64,000 nt of DNA from Actinomycetota bacterium (GTDB lineage: Bacteria; Actinomycetota; Thermoleophilia; Solirubrobacterales; Solirubrobacteraceae): positions 1 to 64,000 of the forward strand of contig WLOQ01000002.1 of the NCBI GenBank assembly GCA_009699245.1, written 5' to 3'. The notes under the pieces were generated by a model that saw nothing but the letters and a program-made list of their open reading frames with translations, was not told the DNA's origin and searched no databases. Each line of letters starts with the position of its first letter. The first letter of the stretch is position 1. Of the stretch, positions 1 to 6,881 are shown piece after piece. The position numbers and the translations under genes are program-made.

Positions 1-138
1 ATCGACGCCGTCAACGACCCCGGCGCACGACGCGCACGCTCAGAGAACGCGCACACCCAGATCCGCTCCCACTACTCCTGGAAGCAGATCGCGAACCGAT
101 TCACCGACCTATACGAGCACGCCACAAGCTCCACGTGA
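1..138 (+). CDS. Glycosyltransferase family 4, C-terminal fragment
   Basis: The window opens inside this gene, so only the last 45 residues are seen, ending at TGA 136-138. The tail contains HYSWKQIANRFTDLY, the pattern (SW..IA..y..lY) that closes many GT-B fold family 4 glycosyltransferases, which move sugars from nucleotide donors in cell-envelope or glycolipid synthesis. The catalytic half lies outside the window, so donor and acceptor cannot be inferred. The stop overlaps the next gene's GTG by 4 nt (GTGA), so the two are probably co-translated. Confidence 0.6.
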   Translation: MDAVNDPGARRARSENAHTQIRSHYSWKQIANRFTDLYEHATSST

Positions 139-449
139 ACGGCACGCTGCGCGCGCTGCGCAAGGGCTGGCCGCGCATCCTGGCGCTCAACCGGTCCGGC
201 ACGGAGTCGCGCCGAGCCCGCCTGCTCATCGGCATCCCGACGCGCCCGGGATACGACCGCGACGAGTACCCGCCCGCGGTCGGGCGCGGCCGCTACCGCT
301 CGAGCCTGACGCGCGGCATCTTCCCGACCGGCTGGATGGCCCATGTCGAGTATGTCCCCTCCTCGGAGAACCGCTCGCACGGCTCGGTGCTCGGCATCAA
401 GCTGCGGCGATTCTGCAACGGGACGCGGTTTCGGTACGTGTTTTACTGA
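135..449 (+). CDS. NucA/NucB-like deoxyribonuclease domain protein
   Basis: A 104-residue protein starting at a GTG that overlaps the previous stop by 4 nt. Residues 41-46 (DRDEYP) and the later SSENRSHGS (76-84) match the two signatures of the NucA/NucB nuclease family, where the Asp of DEYP and the Glu of EN..G form the Mg-dependent active site; here these would be D43 and E78. The C-terminus (FCNGTRFRYVFY) also fits the family. No signal peptide is visible, although many family members are secreted, so it may be cytoplasmic or an incomplete reading of a longer ancestor. Its link to the upstream glycosyltransferase is by position only. Its end overlaps the convergent broken gene by 7 bp. 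Confidence 0.6.
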   Translation: MNGTLRALRKGWPRILALNRSGTESRRARLLIGIPTRPGYDRDEYPPAVGRGRYRSSLTRGIFPTGWMAHVEYVPSSENRSHGSVLGIKLRRFCNGTRFRYVFY

Positions 450-669
450 CGGGCCGTCGCCGCTCGCTCCATCTCAGTGAAGGCCCACGCCACGATGTCC
501 GTGAACTGCACTCGCGGAGCGTCGAGAACGATCGGCCTGCTCTGGAACGTCGGGAACCGGCCGAGCCGCTCCGGCGTGACCTGCCGCGTTCGGGGACGAA
601 CGTGAGCCGTCCGTCGCGGATCGTCAGCCGCCCGCTTGATTCATGCCGTGTCTCATCTGGGTCGTTCAT
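443..669 (-). pseudogene. Small unidentified gene broken by a frameshift
   Basis: From ATG at 667-669 the minus strand reads MNDPDETRHESSGRLTIRDG and continues to a run of four C (plus strand G 592-595). After the run, sense continues only in another frame, QVTPERLGRFPTFQSRP through VQFTDIVAWAFTEME to TAA at 443-445. One extra C in the run joins the two halves into a coherent protein of about 75 residues, while the in-register continuation is Arg/Ser-rich nonsense typical of an antisense frame. The likely explanations are a recent frameshift or a base-call error; a -1 slip on CCCC is possible but not supported by any visible stimulator. I do not recognise the family. Confidence 0.5.
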
Positions 670-875
670 CGCAAAGACGGTCGCGGCCCGGTCCCGCGGT
701 CTGACATCACCGCGTTCACCGGCGCGCATGCAACAGACGTTTCTGGTAGTGCGAACGAAAGCGCTACTCTGTGGGGACACGCCGAGCATTCAGCAAGGCA
801 CGGAGCGTGTGCGCGGACCGAAGGTGTTTGGGAGAGGCGTCGTCGAGACGTGTCGCGCAGAAGGGATGTACCTAT
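670..875 (+). promoter_or_regulatory. Promoter region and long leader of the cold-shock gene
   Basis: This 206-bp stretch holds no convincing gene. TACTCT at 765-770 is a plausible -10 element, with a weak -35-like TTCTGG at 741-746 (18-bp spacer). Transcription from there would give an untranslated leader of about 100 nt, consistent with the long leaders common on cold-shock mRNAs. AAGGG at 861-865 may serve as the ribosome-binding site. Confidence 0.35.
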
Positions 876-1070
876 ATGGCTACTGGAACCATCAAGTGGT
901 TCAAGGGCTTCGGCTTTATCACTCCCGATAGCTCTGACAAGGACCTGTTCGTCGATTCTTGGGCGAACGACGCTAGCCGCCGCAACCGTCTCGTCGACGG
1001 CGCGCGCGTCAGCTTTGACACGGAGACGGGCCGCAACGGTCGCAAGGCCGTCAACGTCTCGGTCCTCTAG
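876..1070 (+). CDS. Cold-shock-domain protein, shortened variant
   Basis: A 64-residue single cold-shock domain, a nucleic-acid-binding beta barrel that normally melts RNA structure. ATG 876 is chosen because it gives MATGTIKWFKGFGFITPD, the family N-terminus; extending upstream adds unrelated sequence. RNP1 (KGFGFI) is intact. Two features are odd. The usual KWFN..KGFGFI has become KWFKGFGFI, a loss of about three residues between strands 1 and 2. RNP2, normally VFVHFS, reads LFVDSW, so the His and following aromatic are replaced. It may bind RNA differently from CspA. A strong hairpin follows the stop. Confidence 0.88.
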   Translation: MATGTIKWFKGFGFITPDSSDKDLFVDSWANDASRRNRLVDGARVSFDTETGRNGRKAVNVSVL

Positions 1071-1094
1071 AGCTCACATTTCGTAGGAGCTCTC

Positions 1095-1120
1095 CGACGG
1101 CCCGCATCAGCGGGCCGTCG
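1095..1120 (+). terminator. Intrinsic-terminator-like hairpin after the cold-shock gene
   Basis: A perfect 10-bp stem, CGACGGCCCG (1095-1104) and CGGGCCGTCG (1111-1120), encloses a 6-nt loop. The T-tract is weak, as is usual in high-GC actinobacteria. It lies 24 bp past the csp stop and just before the protease gene, which supports choosing a protease start downstream of 1120. Confidence 0.7.
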
Positions 1121-1159
1121 TCGTTGTGGGGCGGTGCGTCGCCGGCGCCGCGGGCGGGT

Positions 1160-2305
1160 ATGCCCGGCGGCGACATGGTCGGCCGCAGCATTCGCATCGG
1201 AACCATCGCCGGGATCCCCTTCGGGGTGCAGCCCGCGTGGCTCTTCATCTTCGGCCTCGTCACCTGGATCCTCGCGATCGGCTGGTTCCCCGACCAGGTC
1301 TCAGGCATCTCGCCCGAGGCGGCGTGGGGCCTCGGGCTCGCCGGTGCGCTGCTCCTCTTCGCGGGGATCGTGGCGCATGAGTACGGCCATGCGATCGTCG
1401 CGCGCCGCCGCGGCATCGAGGTCGAGGAGATCGACCTCTGGCTCCTCGGCGGGGTCGCGCGCATGCGCGGCCACGCGCGCAAGCCCGGCGACGAACTCGC
1501 CTACGCCGCGGCCGGGCCCGCCGTCACCCTCGTCCTCGCGCTGATCTTCAGCGGTATCACGCTCGCCCTCCCCTCCGGCTCGGCGGGGCGCGCGCTCGCG
1601 CAGTACGAGGCCGTCACGAGCATCCTCATCCTCGCCTTCAATCTCCTCCCGGCGCTGCCGCTCGACGGGGGCCGCGTACTGCGCGCCGCCCTCTGGCGTA
1701 TCGGCGGCGACCCGATCAAGGCCACGATGCGCGCCGCCGCGCTCGGCCGCATCTTCGCCATCGCCCTGATGGGGCTCGGTATCGCCGCTGTGGCGCTGGG
1801 CTCGCTCGGCGGCCTGTGGATCGTGCTCGTCGGGTGGTTCCTGCTCTCCGCCGCGACGTCGGAGCGCATCGGGGCTGAGGCGCAGGCCCGCATGAGCGGC
1901 ATCCACGCCGCCGAGCTCATGACGACGCCCGCCGTCTGCCTGCCCGCGACGGCGACCGCCGCGGAGGCGGCGCGGGTAATGCTGCGCGAGCCGCACCCCG
2001 CCTTCCCGGTCCTGGAGAACGGGCGAGTGGTCGGGATGCTGTCGAGCGGAGCGATCGCGAACCTCGCGCCCGCGAGCCGCAACGAGGTGCTGATCGCCTC
2101 ACTCGCCGATCGCGACCCCCATCTGCTGCTCGACGGCGAGGCCGAGGTGACGACGCTGCTCGAGGACCCGGCCTTTCAGCGCGTCCAGCGCGCGACCGTC
2201 GTCGATGCGGACGGGCACGCGCTCGGCGTGCTCTCGATCACCGACGTCCAGCGCCGCTTCGATGCGCAGCGCGAGGTCGGGGAGCTCGCCGCGCCCCCGA
2301 CCTAG
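1160..2305 (+). CDS. Site-2-protease-type M50 membrane metalloprotease with CBS domains
   Basis: A multi-pass zinc protease that cuts substrates inside the membrane, usually in signalling by regulated proteolysis. HEYGH (residues 73-77) holds two zinc-ligand His and the catalytic Glu; LDGGR (168-172) supplies the Asp ligand. About four to six hydrophobic helices fill residues 20-240. The cytoplasmic tail from about 250 is a pair of CBS repeats, which usually sense adenine nucleotides. This S2P-CBS architecture is that of mycobacterial Rip3-type proteases. ATG 1160 follows the terminator; ATG 1175 is an alternative. No anti-sigma factor or other obvious substrate is adjacent. Confidence 0.9.
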   Translation: MPGGDMVGRSIRIGTIAGIPFGVQPAWLFIFGLVTWILAIGWFPDQVSGISPEAAWGLGLAGALLLFAGIVAHEYGHAIVARRRGIEVEEIDLWLLGGVARMRGHARKPGDELAYAAAGPAVTLVLALIFSGITLALPSGSAGRALAQYEAVTSILILAFNLLPALPLDGGRVLRAALWRIGGDPIKATMRAAALGRIFAIALMGLGIAAVALGSLGGLWIVLVGWFLLSAATSERIGAEAQARMSGIHAAELMTTPAVCLPATATAAEAARVMLREPHPAFPVLENGRVVGMLSSGAIANLAPASRNEVLIASLADRDPHLLLDGEAEVTTLLEDPAFQRVQRATVVDADGHALGVLSITDVQRRFDAQREVGELAAPPT

Positions 2306-2320
2306 CGCCGTCGAGAGCCC

Positions 2321-3106
2321 CTAGACGACGGCGAGCGAGCCGCCGTCGACGACGAGCTCGTGCGCCGTGATGAAGGACGAATCGTCGCTCGCGAGGAAGA
2401 GCGCAGCGCTCGCGATGTCCTCGCCCGTGCCGTGACGGCCGAGCGGAATCTGGGCCAGCATGTCGGCGAGCGGCCCGTCCTTGCCCAGCGCGATGATCGG
2501 CGCGCTCGACGGCGTCTCGATCACACCCGGGACGATCGCGTTGGCGCGGATCCCGAAGGGTGCGCCCTCAGCAGCGAGCTGCCGTGTGAGCCCGGCGACC
2601 GCCGCCTTGCCGGCAGTGTGCGCCGTCATCGGCATCTGGTTGCTGCCGCGGCGCCCGGCCTGCGAGCTGAAGTTGATGATCGCGCCGTGGCCCGACTCCT
2701 TGAGGTGCGGCCAGAGCGCCTGCGCGGCGTGGTAGACCGAGTCGATCTCGTTGCGCATCGTGAACGTCCAGTCCTCGGGCGTCGTGTCCTCGATGAAGCC
2801 CCAGCGCACGCCGGCGGCGTGGTTGACGAGGATGTCCGCGCGCCCGAATGTCGCGAGGCCGTGGTCGACCCAGGCGCGGATCTGATCGCGATCGGCGACG
2901 TCGGTCGGATCGACACTCACCATCTCGCTGCCCGCAGCGCGCACGAGCTCGATGGTCTCGGCGTCGCCCGCCGCGTCGATGTCGCAGCCGACGATCTTCG
3001 CGCCCTCGGACGCGAACCGGACGGCGATCGCGCGTCCCATACCGGCGGCGCTGCCGGTGACGAAGGCGACGCGCCCCTCAAGGCGCCCTGCTCCAGAGCT
3101 GGTCAT
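2321..3106 (-). CDS. Short-chain dehydrogenase/reductase family protein, His in place of catalytic Tyr
   Basis: A 261-residue SDR. TGSAAGMGRA near residue 18 is the Gly-rich NAD(P)-binding turn, NHAAG (about 95-99) replaces NNAG, and NFSSQ carries the active-site Ser. The catalytic YxxxK is changed: codons read MTAHTAGKAAV, so the Tyr position is H163 with K167 kept. I recall an SDR subgroup with the same AH...K pattern, so this may be a natural variant rather than a dead enzyme. ATG 3106 gives a normal N-terminus; an upstream start would add Arg-rich noise. The substrate is unknown. It converges on the S2P gene with 15 bp between them. Confidence 0.82.
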   Translation of the reverse strand: MTSSGAGRLEGRVAFVTGSAAGMGRAIAVRFASEGAKIVGCDIDAAGDAETIELVRAAGSEMVSVDPTDVADRDQIRAWVDHGLATFGRADILVNHAAGVRWGFIEDTTPEDWTFTMRNEIDSVYHAAQALWPHLKESGHGAIINFSSQAGRRGSNQMPMTAHTAGKAAVAGLTRQLAAEGAPFGIRANAIVPGVIETPSSAPIIALGKDGPLADMLAQIPLGRHGTGEDIASAALFLASDDSSFITAHELVVDGGSLAVV

Positions 3107-3155
3107 GGCGCGCAACCTACCGCAGCGCGGCGGCCGCACGGGGCGACGCGAGCGC

Positions 3156-3488
3156 TCAGGCGCCGGCGCTGGTCTGCACGTAGTCGGCGAGCGTTGCGAT
3201 GTCCGCGTCGCTCAGGCGACCCTCGAAGGAGGGCATCGCGCCGGGACCCTGGCGCAGCGCGGCCTCGACCTGCGCCGCGCTGGGCTTCAGCGCGTCGAGG
3301 TTCGGGCCGAAGCTGCCCTGCCCATCAGCGGCCGACAGCTGGTGGCAGCTCCCGCAGCCGTTCTCGACGAAGAGCTTCTTGCCGGGCGGGCCGGCAACGG
3401 TGCCGCCGCCCCCACCGCCGGACGAGGATCCGCAGCCCGCGACGGCGAGCAGCGCAAGGACGGGCACGAGCAGTGCGAGGCGGCGCAT
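3156..3488 (-). CDS. Lipoprotein c-type cytochrome
   Basis: A 110-residue exported monoheme cytochrome. The N-terminus is a lipoprotein signal with lipobox LAVAGC (lipidated Cys19), followed by a Gly/Ser linker. CGSCH at 45-49 binds heme and M85 in GAMPSF is the likely sixth ligand. It would carry electrons on the outer face of the membrane. The start overlaps the upstream dsbB-like stop by 1 nt (TGATG), so translation is coupled. Sharing an operon with a disulfide oxidase suggests a role in extracytoplasmic redox or cytochrome maturation, but the partner oxidase is not in the window. Confidence 0.88.
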   Translation of the reverse strand: MRRLALLVPVLALLAVAGCGSSSGGGGGGTVAGPPGKKLFVENGCGSCHQLSAADGQGSFGPNLDALKPSAAQVEAALRQGPGAMPSFEGRLSDADIATLADYVQTSAGA

Positions 3489-4063
3489 CAGGCCTGGTCC
3501 CCGCGGCGCGACCAGCCGAGCACGAGCAGCGCGATGATCGCTGCGTACGCGGTCAGTGCCAGCGCCGGGATCGTGATGTAGCCGAACTCGTCGATCCACT
3601 TCACCGCGCAGCCGCCCGGGGCGGAGAGGCGGCAGCCGGCGCTCTCCTTGTCGGGATTCGCCTCGATGTAGAGGTGGTAGATCGAGACGCCCGCGCCAAC
3701 GATCGGGAAGACGATCGCGTACTGGAACGCCTCACGCGTGCTGCGGCGCAGCGCGGCGACGAGGAGGATCACGAAGAGCGGGTACATCGCGATCCGCTGG
3801 AACCAGCAGAGGCGACACGGGACGAAGTCGGAGATCTCCGAGAAGAAGAGGCTGCCGAGCGTCGCGAACGCGGCGACCGCCCAGGCGAGCCACAGCTCCT
3901 TGCCGGCGAGCGCATCGCGCACGTCGCGCAGCACCGCGCGCGCACCGGGCCACACGAGCGCCAGCAGCGCGAGCACGAGCAGCAGCGCCAGCAGGACCTG
4001 CGCGAAGATCGCGAGGACCGCGAGGCCCGTTGCGACGATGTCGGTGGCGTCGGCCTTGCTCAC
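3488..4063 (-). CDS. DsbB/BdbC-family disulfide bond oxidoreductase
   Basis: A 191-residue integral membrane protein of the family that re-oxidises thioredoxin-like disulfide donors using quinone. The first redox pair is C83-R-L-C86 in a PCRLCWFQR motif; the second extracytoplasmic pair is C144 and C152. An extra N-terminal hydrophobic segment (about 13-38) precedes the four core helices. Start is GTG 4063. No DsbA gene adjoins; the gene immediately upstream encodes a glutaredoxin-like protein instead. The operon order is glutaredoxin-like, dsbB-like, cytochrome c. Confidence 0.9.
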   Translation of the reverse strand: MSKADATDIVATGLAVLAIFAQVLLALLLVLALLALVWPGARAVLRDVRDALAGKELWLAWAVAAFATLGSLFFSEISDFVPCRLCWFQRIAMYPLFVILLVAALRRSTREAFQYAIVFPIVGAGVSIYHLYIEANPDKESAGCRLSAPGGCAVKWIDEFGYITIPALALTAYAAIIALLVLGWSRRGDQA

Positions 4064-4073
4064 AGCGTGAACG

Positions 4074-4319
4074 CTACTGCCCCGCGCGGTGGCGTAGGTG
4101 CTCGACGATGCGCCGCGAGTCGCAGATCGCCTCGCCGTCGAGGACGAGCAGCGGGACGACGCGCTGGCCGCTCACCGCCGCGACGTCGTCACGGTCGCGC
4201 CTGCGGCGGGCGACGCGCACCTCTTCGGCGTCGATGCCCTGGCGGCGCAGTTCGCGCGCCACGCGGCCGCACGGGCACAGGCGATCGGTCGGGGTGCGGC
4301 AGCGGTAGAGCGTCGCCAT
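4074..4319 (-). CDS. Glutaredoxin/GST N-terminal-like thiol protein
   Basis: An 81-residue thioredoxin-fold protein with CPCG near residue 15 where glutaredoxins have CPYC, and the later VVPLLVLDGEAICDSRRIVEHL containing the cis-Pro and the D-S pair that bind glutathione-like thiols in the glutaredoxin/GST N-terminal fold. C-P-C is an unusual spacing: one residue separates the cysteines, so a conventional CxxC disulfide cannot form there. It starts the redox operon with 10 bp to the next gene. Its minus-strand promoter may be TAGGCT (plus coordinates 4329-4334), 9 nt before the ATG. Substrate unknown. Confidence 0.65.
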   Translation of the reverse strand: MATLYRCRTPTDRLCPCGRVARELRRQGIDAEEVRVARRRRDRDDVAAVSGQRVVPLLVLDGEAICDSRRIVEHLRHRAGQ

Positions 4320-4364
4320 CGGACGGGGAGCCTACCCCGGCATGCAGCGCTCGAGCCTGCGCCG

Positions 4365-4370
4365 TAGGCT
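4365..4370 (+). promoter_or_regulatory. Probable leaderless -10 element of degV
   Basis: TAGGCT ends 7 nt before the ATG at 4378, so transcription would begin at or next to the start codon. Confidence 0.45.
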
Positions 4371-4377
4371 GCGCACG

Positions 4378-5250
4378 ATGCCCGTTGCCGTTGTGACCGA
4401 TTCGACGACCTATCTGCCACGTGCGGTCGCGGACGAGGCGGGGCTCCACCAGGTCAGCCTCTACGTGAACATGGACGGCAAGTCGGTCCCCGAGGCTGAC
4501 CTCCCCGACTACACGCACTTCTACGACGGCCTGCGCACGGCGGCGTCGCTCCCGACGACCTCGCAGCCGTCGGTCGGCGACTTCCTCGCGATCTACGAGC
4601 CGCTGATGGCGCAGGGCAACGACATTGTCTCGATCCACCTCTCGGGCGGCATCTCCGGAACCGTCGAGGCCGCCCGCCAGGCCGCCGAGCAGGCGATGGC
4701 CGATAACCCGCAGCGCCGCATCGAGGTCATCGACTCACGCAGCGCGTGCGGCGGTGCGGGCCTCGTCGCGCTCGCCGCCGCTGCCGCGGTGCGCGGCGGC
4801 GGGAACGTCGATCAGGTCGCCGACCGCGCCCGGCGCGCGGTCGACACCTTCGGCTTCTGGTTCGCCGTCGACACGCTCGAGTTCCTCCAGCGCGGCGGGC
4901 GGATCGGCCTCGCTCAGGCGTGGATCGGCACCGCGCTGCGCGTGAAGCCGATCCTCACCTTCCAGGACGGCCAGATGGCGCCGGTCGAGCGCGTGCGCAC
5001 GAGTCGCCGCGCCTTCGAGCGCATGGTCGAGCTGCTGCGCTCGCGCGCCGCGGACGGCCTCACCGCCTGGGTCGTCCAGCACATCCAGGACCCCGAGACG
5101 GCCGCCCGGCTCGTCGAGGCGGGGACCGAGGTGATGGGCTGCCCGCCGGTCTTCGTGTCGGAGATCGGCCCCGTGATCGGGACGCACACCGGGCCGGGCC
5201 TGCTCGGCGCCGGGTCGATGGCACCCGAGCTGCTGTCCGAGCGGCTCTAG
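4378..5250 (+). CDS. DegV-family fatty-acid-binding protein
   Basis: A 290-residue protein starting MPVAVVTDSTTYLP, the canonical DegV N-terminus (TDS.a.l). DegV/FakB proteins hold a fatty acid between two domains and present it to a fatty-acid kinase. The motif RxxISGT-like SGGISGTVEAARQA (about 85-98), EFLQRGGRIG and KPIL near residue 200 match the family. No FakA-like kinase gene is present here. ATG 4378 is preferred over ATG 4342 because of the family start and the -10 hexamer 7 nt upstream. It shares its stop (CTAG 5247-5250) with the convergent DUF3618 gene. Confidence 0.9.
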   Translation: MPVAVVTDSTTYLPRAVADEAGLHQVSLYVNMDGKSVPEADLPDYTHFYDGLRTAASLPTTSQPSVGDFLAIYEPLMAQGNDIVSIHLSGGISGTVEAARQAAEQAMADNPQRRIEVIDSRSACGGAGLVALAAAAAVRGGGNVDQVADRARRAVDTFGFWFAVDTLEFLQRGGRIGLAQAWIGTALRVKPILTFQDGQMAPVERVRTSRRAFERMVELLRSRAADGLTAWVVQHIQDPETAARLVEAGTEVMGCPPVFVSEIGPVIGTHTGPGLLGAGSMAPELLSERL

Positions 5251-5468
5251 CGCCGACGGCCGAAGATCGCGGCGATCCCGCCGCCGATCACAAACCCTGC
5301 GACCGCAGCGCCGGCGATGACCTTCGGCTTGTTCCGATTGACCTGGCGGCGCCAGTCCGCGACGTGCACGAGCTCACCGCGAAGGCGCGTGAGCGAGCCG
5401 GCGAGCGCCTGCTGGTTACCGGCGATCGATGCGCGGATCTCGTCCGCGCTGCGCTGGGGCGGGGTCAC
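5247..5468 (-). CDS. DUF3618-family small membrane protein
   Basis: A 73-residue protein with a soluble N-terminus rich in the DUF3618 pattern (RSADEIRASIAGNQQALAGS..RL..EL....W), then a C-terminal hydrophobic helix (about 48-68) ending in GRRR. Such proteins accompany holin-like proteins in actinobacteria; their function is unknown. The GTG start overlaps the upstream holin-like stop by 4 nt (GTGA). It is the last gene of a four-gene operon of tiny membrane proteins, and its stop is shared with degV as CTAG. Confidence 0.82.
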   Translation of the reverse strand: MTPPQRSADEIRASIAGNQQALAGSLTRLRGELVHVADWRRQVNRNKPKVIAGAAVAGFVIGGGIAAIFGRRR

Positions 5469-5923
5469 GAGCGCTCCTCCTCGGGATGAACGATGGCCTC
5501 ACGAACCTGCTCGCGGGTGAGCGCCGTCTCGCGCTCGAAGGTCGCCTTGGTGACGCGGGCCTGCGCGAGCGCCTGGTCGGGCACCGGCGCCTTGGCCTTC
5601 TTGAACGCCTTACCGGCGAGCGCGCCGGCGACAGCGGCGAGCACAAGTAGGAGGATCGCGACGACGAAGAAGCCCCAGAAGACGTGGTCGTCCGAGATCA
5701 GATCGGCGACGAGGAACGCGGTGCCGAAGAGCAGGAGGATGAGCGCGCCGATGACGAAGAGCCCCGCAGCCGCGGCGATGACGGTCCCGCGCGTGATGAC
5801 GCGGCCCTTCTGGCGCAGCTCGAGCTTCGCGAGCTCGATCTCGTCGCGGATCAGCGCCTGCGTGCTGGCGGTGACCTGCTGGATCGCCTTGGCGAGCTGG
5901 CTCGTCTGATCGTCAGCGGCCAC
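5465..5923 (-). CDS. Phage-holin-3-like (DUF1469) membrane protein
   Basis: A 152-residue protein with an amphipathic N-terminus (TSQLAKAIQQVTASTQALIR then EIELAKLELRQK), two hydrophobic helices at about 57-80 and 90-115, and a charged tail. The EiELAklEl stretch is the hallmark of the actinobacterial holin-3/DUF1469 family; despite the name these are chromosomal envelope proteins of unknown role. GTG 5923 (VAADDQTSQ) is preferred; ATG 5959 would read through most of the upstream 57-residue gene's end. It overlaps that gene by 11 nt and the DUF3618 gene by 4 nt. Confidence 0.78.
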   Translation of the reverse strand: MAADDQTSQLAKAIQQVTASTQALIRDEIELAKLELRQKGRVITRGTVIAAAAGLFVIGALILLLFGTAFLVADLISDDHVFWGFFVVAILLLVLAAVAGALAGKAFKKAKAPVPDQALAQARVTKATFERETALTREQVREAIVHPEEERS

Positions 5924-6086
5924 GGACGCGCCCCAGGAGCTTGGCGAAGATGAATCCACCGGCAGCGGCGGCGCCGATGAGGATCTCCGGCCGCGCCTCG
6001 GTCAGCGGGCGCGGTTCGGCGGCGGGCACCACGGGGGCCGGGTCGGGCCGACCGTGATCGAAGGGACTTGCGGGCTGACTCGTCAT
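5913..6086 (-). CDS. 57-residue membrane-anchored protein
   Basis: A very small gene: ATG 6084-6086, TGA 5913-5915. The product has a Pro-rich N-terminus (residues 1-30) and one Gly/Ala-rich hydrophobic segment (EILIGAAAAGGFIFAKLLG, about 34-52) with a basic end, resembling the tail of the neighbouring DUF3618 protein. The start overlaps the upstream 48-codon gene as ATGA and the end overlaps the holin-like gene by 11 nt. Tight overlap on both sides and GC-rich third positions argue that it is real. Family not recognised. Confidence 0.7.
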   Translation of the reverse strand: MTSQPASPFDHGRPDPAPVVPAAEPRPLTEARPEILIGAAAAGGFIFAKLLGRVRGR

Positions 6087-6229
6087 CGGTCGCCCCCTGG
6101 AGGATCCTCACCGTAGATGCGCCGCCACAGCGTGACGGCGATGCGGATCGCGACGATGCTCGCGAGCGACTCGAGACCCGCGATGAAGCCCATCCACATC
6201 AGGCGCTTGACCATCTCGTTCTGCGGCAT
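6083..6229 (-). CDS. 48-residue membrane protein resembling DUF4235
   Basis: ATG 6227-6229 to TGA 6083-6085. The sequence has a basic-aromatic N-terminus (EMVKRLMWMGFIAG), a hydrophobic core to about residue 34 and ends LWRRIYGEDPPGGDR; W(R)..tGe.pP at the C-terminus is what DUF4235 proteins show, although this one is shorter. It begins the four-gene operon with ATGA coupling to the next gene. TAGGGT (plus coordinates 6238-6243), 8 nt upstream of the ATG, is a candidate leaderless promoter, so this operon may be separate from the tetR gene ahead of it. Confidence 0.65.
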   Translation of the reverse strand: MPQNEMVKRLMWMGFIAGLESLASIVAIRIAVTLWRRIYGEDPPGGDR

Positions 6230-6237
6230 TGGGCCGG

Positions 6238-6243
6238 ACCCTA
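6238..6243 (-). promoter_or_regulatory. Probable leaderless -10 of the small-membrane-protein operon
   Basis: On the minus strand TAGGGT ends 8 nt before the ATG at 6229. Confidence 0.4.
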
Positions 6244-6270
6244 CCGCCTCGCGGGCCCCTGGGATGGTGG

Positions 6271-6879
6271 TCAGCGTGCGTCCAGGCCGCCGCAGATCGT
6301 CTCGACGACGAACGCTTTGGCCTGGTCGACATCCTCGGGCGCCCCGGGCAGCACGTCGAAGATCCAGCCGGTGAGGACCTGCTCGATCGCGCCGTAGAAG
6401 GCCATCGCGGCGAACGCCGGCGTGACGGTGTCGCGCAGCTCGCCCGACGCCTGCCCCGCGGCGACGATGGCGGCGATGCCGTCGTACGCCTCGCGGATCT
6501 GCGCGAGGTGCGCGCGCCCGAAGCTGTTGGCGGCGCGCGTGACCTCGACGACGATGACCTTCATGACGTCCGGGTCGCGGCGGTATGACTCGACGATGAA
6601 CGAGGCGACCGCCTCGAGCTGCTCGCGCGCGGTGAGCGGCTGCTCACGCACGCCGGTGATCGCCTCGAGCATGACGTTCCAGCGCTCGAGGAAGATCGTG
6701 TCGAGGATCTCGTCCTTCGAGCGGAAGTAGTGGTAGACGAGCCCGTAGGCGATGCCGGCCTCATCGGCGACGTCGGAGACGCGCGCGCCGTTGAAGCCCT
6801 CGCGAGCGAAGACGCGCACCGCGGCCTCGAGGATCAGGCGGCGCTTCTCGGCCGCCTGCGCTGTGGGCCGCCCCGCCAT
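6271..6879 (-). CDS. TetR-family transcriptional regulator
   Basis: A 202-residue one-component repressor. The N-terminal HTH reads EKRRLILEAAVRVFAREGF..ARVSDVADEAGIAYGLVYHYFRSKDEIL (about 11-55), a textbook TetR signature; the remainder is the helical ligand-binding domain. ATG 6879 gives MAGRPTAQ, whereas longer starts run into the nitrilase gene. Only 2 bp separate it from the nitrilase stop, so the two are co-transcribed and it may regulate that operon or the divergent DUF2804 gene. Similar FadR-type TetR proteins bind acyl-CoA, but the ligand here is unknown. Confidence 0.92.
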   Translation of the reverse strand: MAGRPTAQAAEKRRLILEAAVRVFAREGFNGARVSDVADEAGIAYGLVYHYFRSKDEILDTIFLERWNVMLEAITGVREQPLTAREQLEAVASFIVESYRRDPDVMKVIVVEVTRAANSFGRAHLAQIREAYDGIAAIVAAGQASGELRDTVTPAFAAMAFYGAIEQVLTGWIFDVLPGAPEDVDQAKAFVVETICGGLDAR

Positions 6880-6881
6880 CG

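Noticed and set aside
2360-4396. 678-codon plus-strand frame across SDR, cytochrome and dsbB genes
   Set aside because: Spans three genes with clear motifs on the other strand; composition typical of an antisense shadow.
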